Assembly (NCBI RefSeq): GCF_037975245.1
Contig: NC_092566.1
Coordinates: 18,201,001-18,265,000 of the forward strand
Direction of reading: 5' to 3'
Source: Apostichopus japonicus
Taxonomy: Eukaryota; Echinodermata; Holothuroidea; Aspidochirotida; Stichopodidae
Length of the DNA stretch: 64,000 bases
The position numbers were made by a program, and so were the translations under genes. This document shows, in pieces, positions 22,783-36,551 of the stretch (the stretch's first letter is position 1; each line of letters begins with the position of its first letter). The notes under the pieces were generated by a model. It did not search any database. It was not told where the DNA came from and saw only the letters and a program-made list of their open reading frames with translations.

Positions 22783-25700
22783 ATCTACTATTTCTATGCA
22801 GATTTTGATATGTTACTAATCAGTTAAATACAACACTGTATACGTGTATATATTCTTTGTATGTAAAACTTAACCAAATAGAAGGCAGTTTTGCCGCTGA
22901 TATGTCATGATCAGGCGTTAAGGAGGGCATTTGTGATGAATGGGGTGGGGATGGGGGAGGGGGGAGGGGGTTCGCTGTTACTGTCATGGCTGGAATGCAT
23001 GCGGCCACTCTGAGGGGGAGGGGAGAAGTGCCCCGGTAGGGGTCATGTGGCGAAATTACATTAGTAATGTTTCAGTCCCCACAAACGCACCTCACAGACA
23101 CGGGACTGTGCATGAAACAAGAGCCATTCATTGAATTAGTGAAACACACGGGGCTAATTGTCTTTGACAAAAGTGCACCATGGTAACCGACATGGTCCAA
23201 ATTACTTTGCTAGTTGAAGTACAATAGTCCTTAAAATGTTGTTCAGATCAAGTGTGATGGGACTTAAATATGACCTAACTATGTCATGGTGAGCATGATA
23301 AGGTTATTTGTGATGAACAGCTCCAGACCGCCCTCTAGTTAAAAAGCTAAGAATATATCATAGCGCCTCTATATAGGCTCTTAAACTTTTCACTTCTCTT
23401 TGATTTTCGTTGGATATTTTCAATATAGAATGTTTACAACGTTGACGATGAAGAAATGTCATAATTAGAAAATGTTTAGAGCTTTAATACTTTATATTTA
23501 GCATTTGCAATTCCCATCTCCATCAATTAACCTAAATCTACTTTGGAACGAAGAAAGAAAAACTAAAACTTAAAACTTAAAATTAAAAATTAAAAAGAGG
23601 AACTAAAAATGAATAATGATGTCATATTAGACTTGCCATCAAGCCTTTTTATATAATATAAACAATCAGGGCCTCGATACTGCATGTGTCGAAACTGAAC
23701 TCGCGCTCTGGACAATTAGAGTCGAGTCGGTCGTATTTCCGTGTCGATATATAGGAAGTTCACTTAGGCCAGGCTATATCTGATCCTTATAATAATATCG
23801 CTATATTGTATCGAATCAGAGACAACTCAACTTCCTACTTCCCTTATTTTATATTTTAATATATATATATATATATATATAAATATATATATCTCGAGAA
23901 AGGAAGATTCAGATATCAAATTGTTAATACAAGCAGCTAATTACGTCATCCTAATGTCATTGCATATTTTCATTCTGGTTTTCCTCTCTTTGATCTCTTC
24001 GCTTCCCCCTCACCCTCCCCCGAGTAAACCCTCCCCCCCCCCTTTTCAGCTGCATCAAGTTAGGTATCAGAAGCAGAAAAGTGATCTGCCTAAAGTAAAA
24101 GCGCGAGTGATATATCAACCTTAGGTAATCACGATTCTGCAGAAAGAAAAAGACGAATAGCGCCACCTATTTCACTGTCACCTTTTAACCCGGTTGAACT
24201 TGTTTATGTTTATGACTACTTCTGTCAAAACTTTGCAGATTTGCGAGATTAAACAGTTTCTAGTGTGGAATAAAGGTTTAAGTCTTAATTTCAACTGAAT
24301 ACTAGTTTCTTTACTCAAAGCTGTTATGATTAAATTTTTATATGTAACTTGATGAAATAATATCACCTGAACCTAATTCCATAACCTAAAAAAATATACA
24401 GCAGGAGCTTATGAAATGAAGCATATTTTTTAAACTAAAAGTTGCAGTTTTTGAGATGTAAATTATTAAAATATCTTGGATTTAGAAGAATGCATTGCAC
24501 AATCATATGTGATGTCATACATGGACCAGAGATCGGTTACACTAACGAGTAACCGAATGAAAAGAAATTATGGTAGTCGGATGGATTTATGTGTTTCTTC
24601 TTTTGTGCAGTGGGTCGGGGTAAACCCCTTCCCTGCGTCAACCCTTCCTACTCCAGAAAAAGAAAACATCGAAGTAAAGGCGACCTGACATAGCAGTTTA
24701 ACGTTATTATAGACCTAATATAGAGCCTAAATCACTTCAGAATGATTTTTTTCCTTCTTTTGTTACTGTTGTGTCTACTTACACATGCATGTAAGTCTAT
24801 CCTCACCCCGCCAAACTGTCTCTCTGCAACAGCGCTAAGCACTATGGGAAATTCCCCAAAGATAGATTGCCCTCCTTGCGTATACTGCATGCGGGTTGCG
24901 ACATCGTGAACGGAAGCGGTTATGTTGTGCTTAATTACTGATACGAAAATCACAGACTTTGATTCAAGTGAAGAGTGGCCGCTTTCAAAGGATTATTATT
25001 CATCTTAATGTATTAAACTCAGTTCAGATATTCAACTTGTAGGATTTATTAAGCGAACTTGCTTGGTCAACTGTTATTTCTCTTTGCGAAATATCGTTAA
25101 GACTGCTATAACGACTTGGTCACCATGGTAGTGTTAGACGCTAGGCCCTCAAGACTAGTTATGTTGTGTGTGTACATTATTATGCTACTACACACAACGT
25201 ACAGCAGCCTAGACCTACTGTAGGTTAGCCTAGGTTAGGTAAATTAACTGTATGGTGCTAGCTGCAGAGCGCTACACAATAAATAAATTCTTGTACAGTT
25301 AGAAGATGTTTATGTGAAGGAAGCCTGCGGTATATTGTTGGATCTGCAACAACTGAATAACTTACATATACCTAAACAGAATATGATAACATTGCATTGG
25401 AAGTTGTACAGAGTTGCTTAAGATGGCTTCTTGGTATTTGTTGTGCTAGCCAAGTCTCTCCACATCAACAGTGTCAGTAGGCTTTCATTTTATTTGGTCG
25501 TGATTATTTGACTTTTAGTCTTGGTGTGGATGTGAGACCTAACATTTCTATATGTTTAGTAACTGATTTCAGTTCTGTAGCCAAATAGTGAAGATGTAAA
25601 CAATCAGCCTTTCTGACAGTCCTATCTTTCATTGTGAACTTTAATTCTAAGACCAAAAGCCTACCCAAAGTTTTCTGTTTCGATCCAGGCCATCGTTCTT

Positions 25701-25961
25701 TGTATGACCTATCGATGCCATACTACTAGAACTAGGCCTAGATGTCAGCTGACATTTATGAACCAATTAAATTGGCCGAATGTTCATCTTGCTGAAAGAA
25801 CGTTAATACAATATTATCTTGAAAGGCATTGGACTTCATTTGCAACACACCATTCTGATTAAAACTTTCCCATATTGACCGGTTTGTTTCCGCCTTGTCT
25901 TGATCATAAAGGCTAAAATCATTTTAGCCTTGTGCAGTTATGAGCAGAATAAAGATCGGCA
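21146..25961. other. Intergenic stretch with AT microsatellites
   Basis: No gene recognised. It holds TA-repeat runs near 22746-22784 and 23858-23892, an A-rich degenerate run near 23555-23610 and G- or C-rich short tracts near 22945 and 24005-24045. No bounded transposon was found. Confidence 0.55.
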
Positions 25962-26098
25962 ATGTTGACATTGCAAAGTGCCATTAGCTTTCCATTGCGT
26001 GATCAACAGCAGCAGCAGATGAAAATGCTGCCATCCAGGGTCATGTCGGCAAAGAGACCTCGGAACAGAAATGTTTTCAAACAAGAGAAGATCGAACG
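25962..26098 (+). CDS. Candidate first coding exon of an unidentified gene
   Basis: From ATG at 25962 a frame stays open for 45 codons to a strong donor (GAACG/GTAAGT at 26099). It encodes a Gln run (QQQQQ) followed by a basic stretch (SAKRPRNRNVFKQEKIER) that resembles a nuclear-localisation segment. I recognise no family and found no convincing second exon downstream within the window. An internal ATG at 26019 is an alternative start. It could be chance, but composition and the donor are exon-like. Confidence 0.3.
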
Positions 26099-27100
26099 GT
26101 AAGTCATAAGTAACTTTGTACAAATTTAAGGAATTATCTTAGGATTATACAAATGTTCCATTCTGCTTGTAATTAGGCCTACTAATAGGCTGGTTCAGAA
26201 AGTAGTTTTTTTTTTCAGCTGTGCATAATAACAATAATTTTACCAAGTTGATATATATGTCTATATCGGTATGAACTCTCTTACAACTGACCTTACACTG
26301 AACAGCTGATGAGCACACACTAGACGACTGACTTTTCTGTTTACAACGCATACTCATTTTATAGACTACATGTACGTTATTTCCCTGAGTGTGGTAGGTT
26401 ACAGTTTTTAGAACCTCTGTGTAGTACAGACTACCAGTTGTCAAAGTGCTACTATGGTACAGTACATGCTGAGAAGCTTGAGTTGCCCTGGCTAAAGCCA
26501 GTCTGACTAAATTCAGACTAAATCTTCATCATCGTAGTTGTCAGCGCTCACTCACTTTCCTCAGTAATGTCACAGCAGATTCATTAACTGTTTTTTTTGT
26601 TGTTGTAATATTTCTCAGGACATATACATGTATACAGACAAATACAAGATTAAACTTATATTATTTAACACGATAAAACTATTTCAACCCTATCGGCAAA
26701 GTACAAATTACTGTGATACTCCATTAACTGTTCATTCTAATGGTGCTAATCACCTGCTAACTGGAGTAGTTCGTACTACTGAGGTATGTCAGTAAAAGTA
26801 ATGTACATTCTACAGAACATTGCACTGATAAATTAACTTTACAGTATATATATAAGTAACATGTATTTTACAGAACATTTGCATTGTAATGTGAGTGAAT
26901 CTGGTGGGTTGAAGATTAAATGTTACATACGTAGTGTTCATAAAAACAAGCAGCTGCTCTCTAGGGAAGGAATTATTAAAAGATTTCATTGGTCAGCCTC
27001 ATTTTGAAAATTATTGTGTGAATAACAAACAAATGATAGAAACACCATACAGTATAAATACCCCAAAACTATAAAGAATTAAGATAATAAAAATTCCACT
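26099..27100. other. Non-coding stretch
   Basis: AT-rich sequence without recognisable coding exons, RNA genes or element ends. It would be intron 1 if the preceding exon is real. Confidence 0.5.
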
Positions 27101-27430
27101 GTGCACTGGTTTTATCCTTGGGTCATGTTTGCTAATAGTAGTTGTACCATAGGTCATTGTCTTAAACTCCAAAAGTCACAAAGTAGGATTAATATTCGGC
27201 ATAACTTTTTTTCTAAAAGGGTTGTGAATGAGTGGAACGGTTTGCCTGAGAAAGTTGTACTTGCAAGTAGTGTCAATGGGCTTAAGAATGCTTTGGACAA
27301 GCACTTAAAGCATTGTACCTGTAATCGGGTCTGAGTGTTTGTGTCTTCAGTTTTCCCCTCTCCTATAGGGTCCTTGATGGGGACTTGAGTGTCCCTCCTG
27401 ATCCTTTTTGTCTACTAAACTAAACCAAAC
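27101..27430 (+). mobile_element. 3' end fragment of a LINE (reverse-transcriptase C-terminus)
   Basis: The frame ending at 27334 encodes RINIRHNFFSKRVVNEWNGL followed by PEKVV and VNGLKNALDKHL. This is the pattern 'R.D.RK..FS.RVV..WN.LP..VV.A.SVN.FK..LD' found at the C-terminus of many CR1/L2-like non-LTR reverse transcriptases. It is followed by a short 3' tail ending near CTAAACTAAACCAAAC. The rest of the element is absent, as expected for 5' truncation. Confidence 0.8.
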
Positions 27431-28120
27431 TATTTTAGCAATTCTATTAAGTTTATGCACACTATCTCAGGGAACAATTTAGTCTCCATATTTTGAAAAT
27501 CAGTTTTGAAGGTTCTACAGTATGAACATTGATCTCTTATAAAATACTGCAGTGCCTGTCTCCGAAAACTTCTACAACTTTTCACTTGTATACAGTAGAT
27601 CTAGCAATTTGCCCATTTAGCATACAGTAGCATTTTGAGATGTGATACTGGATAAATGAGTCACTGTAAATGCTGTATACTGTACGTATTCCGTTCAGTG
27701 AAACAAACTTGTCATTAATATAGAAACCATTGAAGCAATATTGTGTATGGCCAAGTATCAAGTGAGGGATTGGGGGAAGGGGAGGGGGGAAGGGGAGGGG
27801 CTGGGAGTGATGCTAGGAGTGATGCTAGGAATATCTTATCTAAAGTGTTTTTGTATCAGAAAAACAGAACGATGATTAATAGCCATTCTGGTTTGGGTGC
27901 AGATTGGTTTCAATTCACATCGTATTATTATAAACTATTTTCATTACTGTTTATTCACTTTAGATGAGAAAAAGAAGAAATATTTATCAGAAAAATAGAA
28001 ATTGTTTCATGTTCTTTTTCGATTTACTCAAAATTGATGTGTGCAAAAAAAAAAATCATCCTGCCACAAGCTGATATCATAAAACAAGTTTAAATGATCA
28101 ATAGCAAACATTAATTTTTG
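27431..28120. other. Non-coding stretch
   Basis: Nothing recognised apart from a G-rich patch near 27765-27825. Confidence 0.5.
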
Positions 28121-28440
28121 CACCAACCCATCAGTGGTTAAGGCAGTAGACTTGTGATCTAAGGATTACAGGTTCGAGCCCTGGCCAGATCATTGCGTTG
28201 TGTCCTTGGGCAAGGCACTTTATCTCCATTGCCTCTCTTCACCCAGGTGTATAAATGGGGACTTGCGAGGTGACTTGTAAATATAGTTGCGTGCGCCGGT
28301 TTGTGGCTGCACCCTATGGGAAGTCCCCCAGAGGACACGTGGCTGTGGTGCACTGTGGTGCCCCAGGAGAGATTGTTTGAATTGTGCACACTTTGGTGTG
28401 TAGGCGTGACAAGTTACCAATGACCAAGGATAAGTTACAC
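28121..28440 (+). mobile_element. tRNA-derived SINE
   Basis: The head looks like a pol III promoter, with an A-box-like TGGTTAAGGCA (28135-28145) and a good B box GGTTCGAGCCC (28171-28181), about 25 bases apart as in tRNA genes. It is followed by a central block TGTCCTTGGGCAAGGCACTT that recurs in SINEs of many marine animals. The head does not fold as a complete tRNA. The 3' boundary (about 28440) and target duplications are not clear. Confidence 0.8.
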
Positions 28441-30575
28441 ATCCGGGACAGCAAGTTTGCTATAATGAGGATGTTCATTAATCAAGAATCATCAGAACTC
28501 ATAAACTTGTTAAACAATAAAATTACCCATAAAATAATGATTACAAATGCTATAATTTGCAAAGTACAGTAGGCATACAGTATGTTATCTCCATGGGTTA
28601 CATTCAAAGTGTTATCTGTGAACGTCTCCACTCTCTTGCATGCTAAATGTGCAGCATACTGTAAAATACCTTCAAGGTAAGTTCAGAAGGTGTACCTTGC
28701 AAAAACAACTGCCAGATTGCCCTGTTAGATAGGACTGGGACAGCAAATAGGTAGCTGCCAGCCTGCCTACCTTGTATACTGGCCAAATATCACAAGAATA
28801 GTTGAACCACTTTAAACTATTATGAATGTATAGAATAGGACTTACAGCTTTACCATGTATCTATATTCATGATCTCCCATGTATGTAGTTAACATATAAA
28901 CCTGTTGATTTTCTCCTCGTTTCTTGAACCCTTCACAGTCGTGGGTATAATACATTTAGGTGTATTAAATTGCTAATAGGTTTCATCCTTCACTCTATTA
29001 TACATGCATGTGGCAGTAATAAACTACAGTAGGAGCAATAATCAGTTTATGAAGGTTACTTACTGTACCGTATACCTGAAGACATGACTGGGGGTGAACA
29101 TTCCTTGTGACCTCTCAGATGCCGTATCTAAGGGGAGCTGTCAGGCTCCAGTAGTCTGCAATCTGCTATTTGTCATGTACTGTCTAATGTAGTGATTCAT
29201 GTATTAACATCAGTTGGTGTTTGAACATTATCATGTTCTGACTCAGTTGCCATGGTGATTAGTCATACGTGTCAAAGCCAAACTGTTCTGTTTTGAAATA
29301 GATTTTCTATATTCATGCATATATATTTCAATCTAATTTACTTTAAAGTTGTGCAGCATAACTTGACTGTAGAAAATATGCACTTACAGACCACATTTAC
29401 TGAATTGTACTCCTTTGTAGATGTACAGTACATTATAAATACTAAATTGAACTTAAATCATGGGCCAAATACCTAAATTACAGAAGAGGGTTCATTATAG
29501 TTCATTTATAATGGTTTCCAGAACACTGTGCATCACTATCATCAAGATACATGCCTTTATTAAGGTCTACATTGAAGAAGGCCTACTGAAGTAATCATAC
29601 ATTTCTTTCACATTATCATGCAAAAAGGAAGTCAAAGTTTATAAATAACATAACCTTTCTTGGAGATTCTGATCTTCCAAATCCTTCCCAGGGACCCAGA
29701 CATTGAGAATTATTAATAAAATTTCAGGTAATTAAGTCCCTGGATGAATTAAAACTGAGATGGTGGAAGAAACAAACAGTATTTTTGAAGTTTGCTTGAG
29801 AGTAATTAATAAAGTGAGAATTATTTGGCTATCTAGCAAGCTTCTAAGGCATATATCCTGATGGTCTTTCATAAAGTCAATGTGGTAGGGATATGATATA
29901 TGCATTGAGAGGAAAACACACACACAAAAATAAGGATGGTGGGAGGGGGTGGGGGTTAGGTGAGGAGAAGAAGGGAGGCATGATATCGAGGCACTTTTGA
30001 AGTTGTTGTTAGGCTTGTTCACTGTCACAGAAGGAGAAAATTGTTTGAGTTCTACTCAATTTAATGTCTGCTTTACTCTTTATATGCAAGCTGCTTTTAC
30101 ACTGTATCTACCTCATATATCTGCTATATTTTCATGTATGCTGAAGCATGTCTTTTTCACAGTATATTTGTATAGCCAGGCCTTTGTGCCATCTACAGTA
30201 TGTCTCTTTTTTCCCCGCTCTTTTTGTTGAGCCTTTTGAGCTGGAGATCCTTCAATGTTTGGTCGTAATATCGGGAATAATTTTAATGTAAAAGTTTTGT
30301 GTAGCAGTTTGTCGGCTCTGAATTCCGTATTTGATTAAAATTACTATGGTTCGTACAAAAAAAAGTGCTTCACATCTTTGGAGTTGTAGCAAATTGACCA
30401 TTTTGTTATGGGATACTGGATAAATTATTCCTGGGACATGTTCAATATGTACCTCAAACTACATGCTTTCATAGGTTTACCTACAGTATAGTACCAGGCA
30501 ATGCACCCTTACGTGTGAAGATTTCAGTCTACAGTTCAGTAGCTTACAATAATCTCACCACATAATCTACCTTTA
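28441..30575. other. Non-coding stretch
   Basis: No gene, RNA gene or bounded element seen on either strand. AT-rich, with scattered ACTGTA/TACAGT words. Confidence 0.5.
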
Positions 30576-30576
30576 C

Positions 30577-31684
30577 ACAGTTCACTGAAGTGTATAAGGG
30601 ATTATACTGTAGGTTCTTGCCTACTAAAGATGTTATATATACAGCACTGCAGGGAGCTACATGTGTTCCAGGGTCCTGCAGCTCACGGAAGTCTGTTAGG
30701 GATTATACTGTAGGTTCTAGCCTACTAAAGATGTTATATATACAGCACTGCAGGGAGCTGCATGTGTTCCAGGGTCCTGCAGCTCCCTGAAGTCTGTTAG
30801 GGATTATACTGTAGGTATTAGCCTATAGATGTTATATACAGCAATGCAGGGAGCTGCATGTGTTCCAGGGTCCTGCAGCTCCCTGAAGTCTGTAAGGGAT
30901 TATACTGTAGGTTCTAGCCTACTAAAGATGTTATATACAGCAATGCAGGGAGCTGCATGTGTTCCAGGGTCCTGCAGCTCCCTGAAGTCTGTTAGGGATT
31001 ATACTGTAGGTACAGTACTAGCCTATAGATGTTATATACAGCAATGCAGGGAGCTGCATGTGTTCCAGGGTCCTGCAGCTCCCTGAAGTCTGTTAGGGAT
31101 TATACTGTAGGTACAGTACTAGCCTATAGATGTTATATACAGCAATGCAGGGAGCTGCATGTGTTCCAGGGTCCTGCAGCTCCCTGAAGTCTGTTAGGGA
31201 TTATACTGTAGGTACAGTACTAGCCTATAGATGTTATATACAGCAATGCAGGGAGCTGCATGTGTTCCAGGGTCCTGCAGCTCCCTGAAGTCTGTTAGGG
31301 ATTATACTGTAGGTACAGTACTAGCCTATAGATGTTATATACAGCAATGCAGGGAGCTGCATGTGTTCCAGGGTCCTGCAGCTCCCTGAAGTCTGTTAGG
31401 GATTATACTGTAGGTACAGTACTAGCCTATAGATGTTATATACAGCAATGCAGGGAGCTGCATGTGTTTCAGGATCCTGCAGCTCCCTGAAGTCTGTTAG
31501 GGATTATACTGTAGGTTCTAGCCTACTAAAGATGTTATATGAAGCACTGCAGGGAGCTGCATGTGTTCCAGGGTCTTGCAGTTCACTGAAGTCTGTTAGG
31601 GATGATATTTTAGGTTCTAGCCTACTAAAGATACAGCACTGCAGGGAGCTGCATGTGTTCCAGCATCCTGCAGCTCACTGAAGT
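30577..31684. repeat. Tandem array of a 101-bp hairpin-bearing unit, about 11 copies
   Basis: The period is exactly 101 bp in the central copies. Each unit holds perfect 12-base inverted arms, CAGGGAGCTGCA and TGCAGCTCCCTG, separated by 15 bases. There are two subtypes: outer copies read TAGCCTACTAAAGATG, central copies read TACAGTACTAGCCTATAGATG. About five central copies (31020-31490) are almost identical, while the edge copies are diverged, as expected from unequal exchange. The period is not a multiple of three, and no coding function is implied. Confidence 0.96.
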
Positions 31685-34290
31685 AAGGAGACCGCCGTTG
31701 AGATGGAATCAAGTTGTATCCATGGTTACACGCCCAGGCTTTCTCTTGGGTGACTCTTCTTCAAAAGTACTAATAAATATGGATGCAAGATATGATGAAG
31801 ATTAATCCAGGTCTTTCAAGTTTTGGTTTCATCGAGTGTGAATATCGACATCATACCTACTGTACAGTACTGTACAAATGTTATAATGATGTACATTACT
31901 GTATAGTAGATATACTGTTGGTTAAGCACACCTGCAGAAAAGTAAGTCAGCTCTCAAGTATGGTGTGTAGTTTCTTTCTTCATAACAATAAGAATTAACT
32001 GAACACCCATCTTTGTTTAGGATGAAATCTCTTGAAGCTCTTATTGATTGGTTGGTTCATCGTTGGTCCAGTTCTTATGAATTTATAACACTCACTTACT
32101 GTACTTCCCTCATATACATATGAATGCATTATGATGTCCTCTTATACAACGCAAAACTTAGGAACTGAGGGTCCTTAGCTCAAAACTGCTCAAAATGATG
32201 TAGAGGGATGGTAGCCACGTAGAAGATAGAATAATAAATCCCTCGCACACCTCAAAACTAATGTTATCGAAACGATCAAAATTGGAACAATTTTGCGCGA
32301 TCTTACCATGCGAATGGTCAACAAAGGAAGGAGGAGTCAGGGCCTGGATAGATGGTAGCCACACCCCCTGTTTAAAGACTTGACCAATTTGAGCGTAGTA
32401 TTAGAGGATAATGCATTTGTAAATGAACTGAGGGCGTGGTTAACAAATTCCCAAAACAGGTATAACATGGTTTGGGGGAATCTGTACTATCTATGTGCTT
32501 TTGGTCTTTAATGTTAACTGCTTCAAACACAAGGGTAGCTTTGATTGTCTGTCAATATTGACATAAAGTTATTTCAATTTCCTTGTTCGTTCTTTTTTTT
32601 GAGTGAAATGTATTTAACAGACAATAGGTTTAAATACGTAGGCAAATGCAACATTGAAAAAATGATTCAAAAAGCTGTGATCTCATTTGTACTTTTACGG
32701 CATATATTTGCAGAACTGAATTATTTTGCATTGAATGTCACAGTCCTATGGCATATATGAGAAGACCTCCAAGTACTATTAACAGAGAGAATAATAATAT
32801 TTCAATTTACTTCTAAGGCCATGCACCAAAATTTGCAATAATAAAGATTGCACGGTGAAAAAAATGAATCATAAAATTTCAATTTGTGTTGGACCTTAAT
32901 TTAAATTTGGCTGTGTCTGTCTCTAATAAGGAGTTCCAAATATAACCACAGACTATTGATCTGTTAGTTATGATACAGCCATTTGTGGCTGCTGTAGTAC
33001 ATATGGTCATGTGGAAAAGAAATAGGAAAGTCAATAATTTGAACAATTTGCAGCGAAAATGATTAATGTCATCATTTCCACATTTTGCAGCCAAAAATTG
33101 ATACTTAAATGGAAGCACAATCGCAGAGAGACGAGTGCTAATATTTTGACTGCGCTGTAACATTTCTAAATATACCTTTCACTTTAAAGAAAAAAATTGT
33201 TAGAACTATACTGCGGCATCAGAAGTTACACTGTATTATTACAAGTTGAAGTACTGTTTATGTCAGCTATCACCAGGGCTGGGGGCAATCACTTGATTTT
33301 TTCTCCGCACATTGACAGCACTTGATATCTTTGTCTAATGTTTTACATGATACATAAGGATTGTGAAATTGAAGGATTTGGCTAAATTTAGCAGATCTAT
33401 AATTAGTGAAATCAAGTGAAATTCAGAACTTCCACCCATTTCCATTATGTGTAGAGACAGCGCCTGAATATTTCGCCTGTTTTATTTTGCCCCTGGAGGT
33501 ATTTATGGGCCAAACAGCATTTAATCAATGATTTGAACATTTGACTCCATGGCTACTCAAGACATTGGGGGTACTGTAGGTGATAAATGTTTTCATGTGT
33601 TTCTTCTGGGTGTGGCTGTTATGTTCATTGACACATAATACTTTATACATTAAGAGTTTGTTGATATAGAATATCAACTGTCTGAACTGTTAAGTCAGAC
33701 TTTGTTGTTAACTGCAATGTTCCTTGCAGGATAAGAAATCTGCCCCCAAGGGTGACCCAGTCTGAACCCCAAAATCATTATTAATATAAATGTGTGGGAG
33801 AGATGATAATGATGAACAACTCTCCCAGACAGTCTCTGCAAACATGTACAAATATCACATTCCATTCTACTGTACTTTCATTTAAAGATATACTATAGAT
33901 GCCCCCCCTTCATGTCTAGGGGGCTGAAACAATTCATTATGACATCACCAGGGGGGGCTCTTGTGTATTTATTTTATAAGGTGTTTTCACTGTCTAGTTA
34001 TTACTGTATTTGCTTCACTTCTCCCTTACCTGTCTCCTCGCAACCTTACCAATCTGGCTCTTCCATGCCTAGAGTGAAATGGTATCCATTTTAGCAATGT
34101 ACTCCCTCTATGGCCAGCTACTTACAGTCGAAGCCCCCCCCCCCCTCCTCCTCATTCTACCACCTCAAAGTGCCAGGAAGTGTTTTCTCTTAGACTTTGT
34201 GTTTTCTTCGGATCTGCGTGTTTTCTTCGGATCTTTGTGTCTTTTTCGGACCTGATGTGGGGTTCACCAATCACCAAGTGATTCAACTCA
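31685..34290. other. Non-coding stretch
   Basis: No host gene seen. A weak LINE-like remnant on the minus strand (about 32885-33010) is listed separately. Otherwise only short low-complexity tracts, such as a C-run near 34130-34150. Confidence 0.5.
32884..33012 (-). mobile_element. Possible decayed LINE reverse-transcriptase C-terminus
   Basis: The minus-strand frame reads FHMTICTTAATNGCIITNRS followed by IVCGYIWNSLLE. This loosely matches the 'F.IP...T.....SI...G...WNSLP' pattern near the end of several LINE reverse transcriptases. The match is short and could be chance. Confidence 0.25.
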
Positions 34291-34594
34291 TTAAAGGCAT
34301 TGAAGACTCGCCCAAAACCGCGTGCGGCCATCTGAAAAAGTTAACTTTCTGTTGCTTGCAAGTGACGTTTTGAAAATGCAGACAGTAATGAACGTGATAC
34401 CTTGTCCATCCCTGTATCGTTTTTACACTGTGCTGTGCGTATTGACCGCAGCTGTATGTACTGACTGTAGCAAGCTGTGTGTGTATTTTCTGTGATCGAT
34501 GGTGGTGTCTAACACTTCTGTTACACCTCATTCAAAACTAGGTCAGATTACCAGCGTTAGACGTCTTTTTTGCGCAAGTCTTCACACCCTTTAA
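34291..34594 (+). mobile_element. TTAA-flanked MITE (T2/Kolobok-like)
   Basis: A 304-bp element bounded by TTAA at 34291-34294 and 34591-34594. The left end TTAAAGGCATTGAAGACTCG and the inverted right end TTAAAGGGTGTGAAGACTTG match at most positions. It is the same family as 11947-12308, in the opposite orientation. No coding capacity. Confidence 0.82.
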
Positions 34595-36190
34595 CACTGC
34601 TCACATTGAAGGAGAATGCAGAAATCATAAACGGTTTGGTTTGTTTTGTATAGTAGGTCCTACATGCATTAGAATTAACTGCTCAGATTTTACTATTAAC
34701 ACTACAGTAGGTTGCTTCATGTATAAACAGTGTTATGTATACATCTTTGCAACGTAAAAGCCATTTTCCAGGTGTTGGTTAGCATTTTGAAATTTCTTCT
34801 ATCAGATAAATTATACCCTGTTTGTCTACCCTCTGGATCAATCAGTCTGCAATTAAGTTAGAAATGATTTGTGCATAATAGACATTTAATCCAAAAGCTA
34901 TTTTAACCAGTGAATTAATGACAGTAATTACTCCTGCTTTTGTTGCTAACTTATCATTTTTATTTGTCTTCAATTAATTTAATTATATCATCAAGTCTCG
35001 GGCCCACATTGAAAGCCAGTGTTGTCTTGTCCCACCCTATGTGGTCCAGCATTAACACTTGTTTACCATATCTACAGCACTGAATAACTATTCTTTAGGA
35101 GGTTATGCATATTTAATGATAAATTGATTCTGTGTGAGGCCATTCAATCTCCCACTGAAAAATCTGTCAATAGGACTAAAGCTCCTCCTAGGCCCAGATG
35201 AGGTACTATTGCTCTCCTTACAAAGTAAATCAGTAATAGAGTCAATAACCTTTTTAACACCTTAAGGTCCTATATTAACCATGGATACAAGTGGGAGCCA
35301 TTGTTATTATAGATGGGTATGTTTGTTCTGTAATTAGCCTCAGGTAGAACTGTCTTAATCAATATGCAGACTTTTTGTGCCCTGCTAATAGGTGTAACTG
35401 TAGATGCATAATAAGTTAACTGCAATCTGTGCCCTGAGTGATTTGAAGAGCGATTTATGGAGAAAACAGTGTTGGAATTATCCAGGTGTGAGTTACATAT
35501 TAAAGGCAAGGATATCATAATACATCATTGCTCTGTTTGATTTCTGCTAAAATGAAACTATGAAATTAAATATCATTTATTTACCAATCCCATAATCCCT
35601 TAATTGAACTAGAACAACTGTATTTGCATACAAATATGTATCATTGTAGTGCACAGTGAAGGTGAAATTTAGTTAATGTTGTCGATAATGGAGGGGTCTT
35701 TGTTAATACTGCAACCCTTTTGAAGTTATTTCGGTCACAAATTAAGCCAGTTATTATTTAACAGCACATTTGTTCTACATTATTAAATGTAATATTTCAA
35801 ACGTCATCAGTATTGCCCCCAATTTTTGCCAGAAATGAAACGAATGGTCACTCATGTAGAAATATTGATGCGTTTTAGCCCACCCTCAAACAATTAGTCC
35901 TCATTGATACATTTTATTATCTAATTGTACATTCCTCATTGTCTGGGTCAAACTTTAAGAGTCAGTTCCTCCTGGAAAGTATTTTTGAAGACCTTTCTTT
36001 ACTTTTAAGCAATTTGGGACATAAGTACTGACGACCTTCAACGTTGTTGGGTCTCAGTAGCCACTGCAAGTACTGTAGCAGCTGGGTACTTCAACACTAC
36101 AGTATGTCTATAGTTAATACTCCCATTTCTGAACTACTGCCCTCCCTCCCCCCTCCCCCTCCCTCACCCTCCTCTTCTCTTTTCAAAGTC
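34595..36190. other. Non-coding stretch
   Basis: No gene or element with definable ends seen. A C-rich tract lies at about 36138-36172, just before the TTAA element. Confidence 0.5.
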
Positions 36191-36551
36191 TTAAAGAGGC
36201 CATGACACGAAAAATCCAACTCATCGAGAGTAACTTCCTCTGAATCTATGAGAAAATCTATGTTCAAAACTATCCTCAACACCTTGAAAACCTCAAGGAC
36301 TAATTAGTAATTAACGTTTTAATATTCGCATCCGAAAATAGATATCTGAGAATGCGATTTCACAACAAGACAATGATGACGTCATGTTAGGAACACACGT
36401 GCAAAGCTCAGGCATGTATCGGATGCGCGACGATCATACCGTTCCATATACAGTACACGCACATTTACACTGAGAGAACAACCACTGTATTACGCTATAT
36501 CGTTAGAAATTTCAAGTTTGTTTTACAACTGTTGTAAACTATCCGAGAGAA

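Noticed and set aside
28121-28200. tRNA gene
   Set aside because: A and B boxes are present, but the acceptor arms do not pair and the sequence continues into a SINE body.
30590-31681. Open frames of 66-85 codons in the 101-bp array
   Set aside because: The unit length is not a multiple of three, so each frame breaks after one or two units. This is not a coding repeat.
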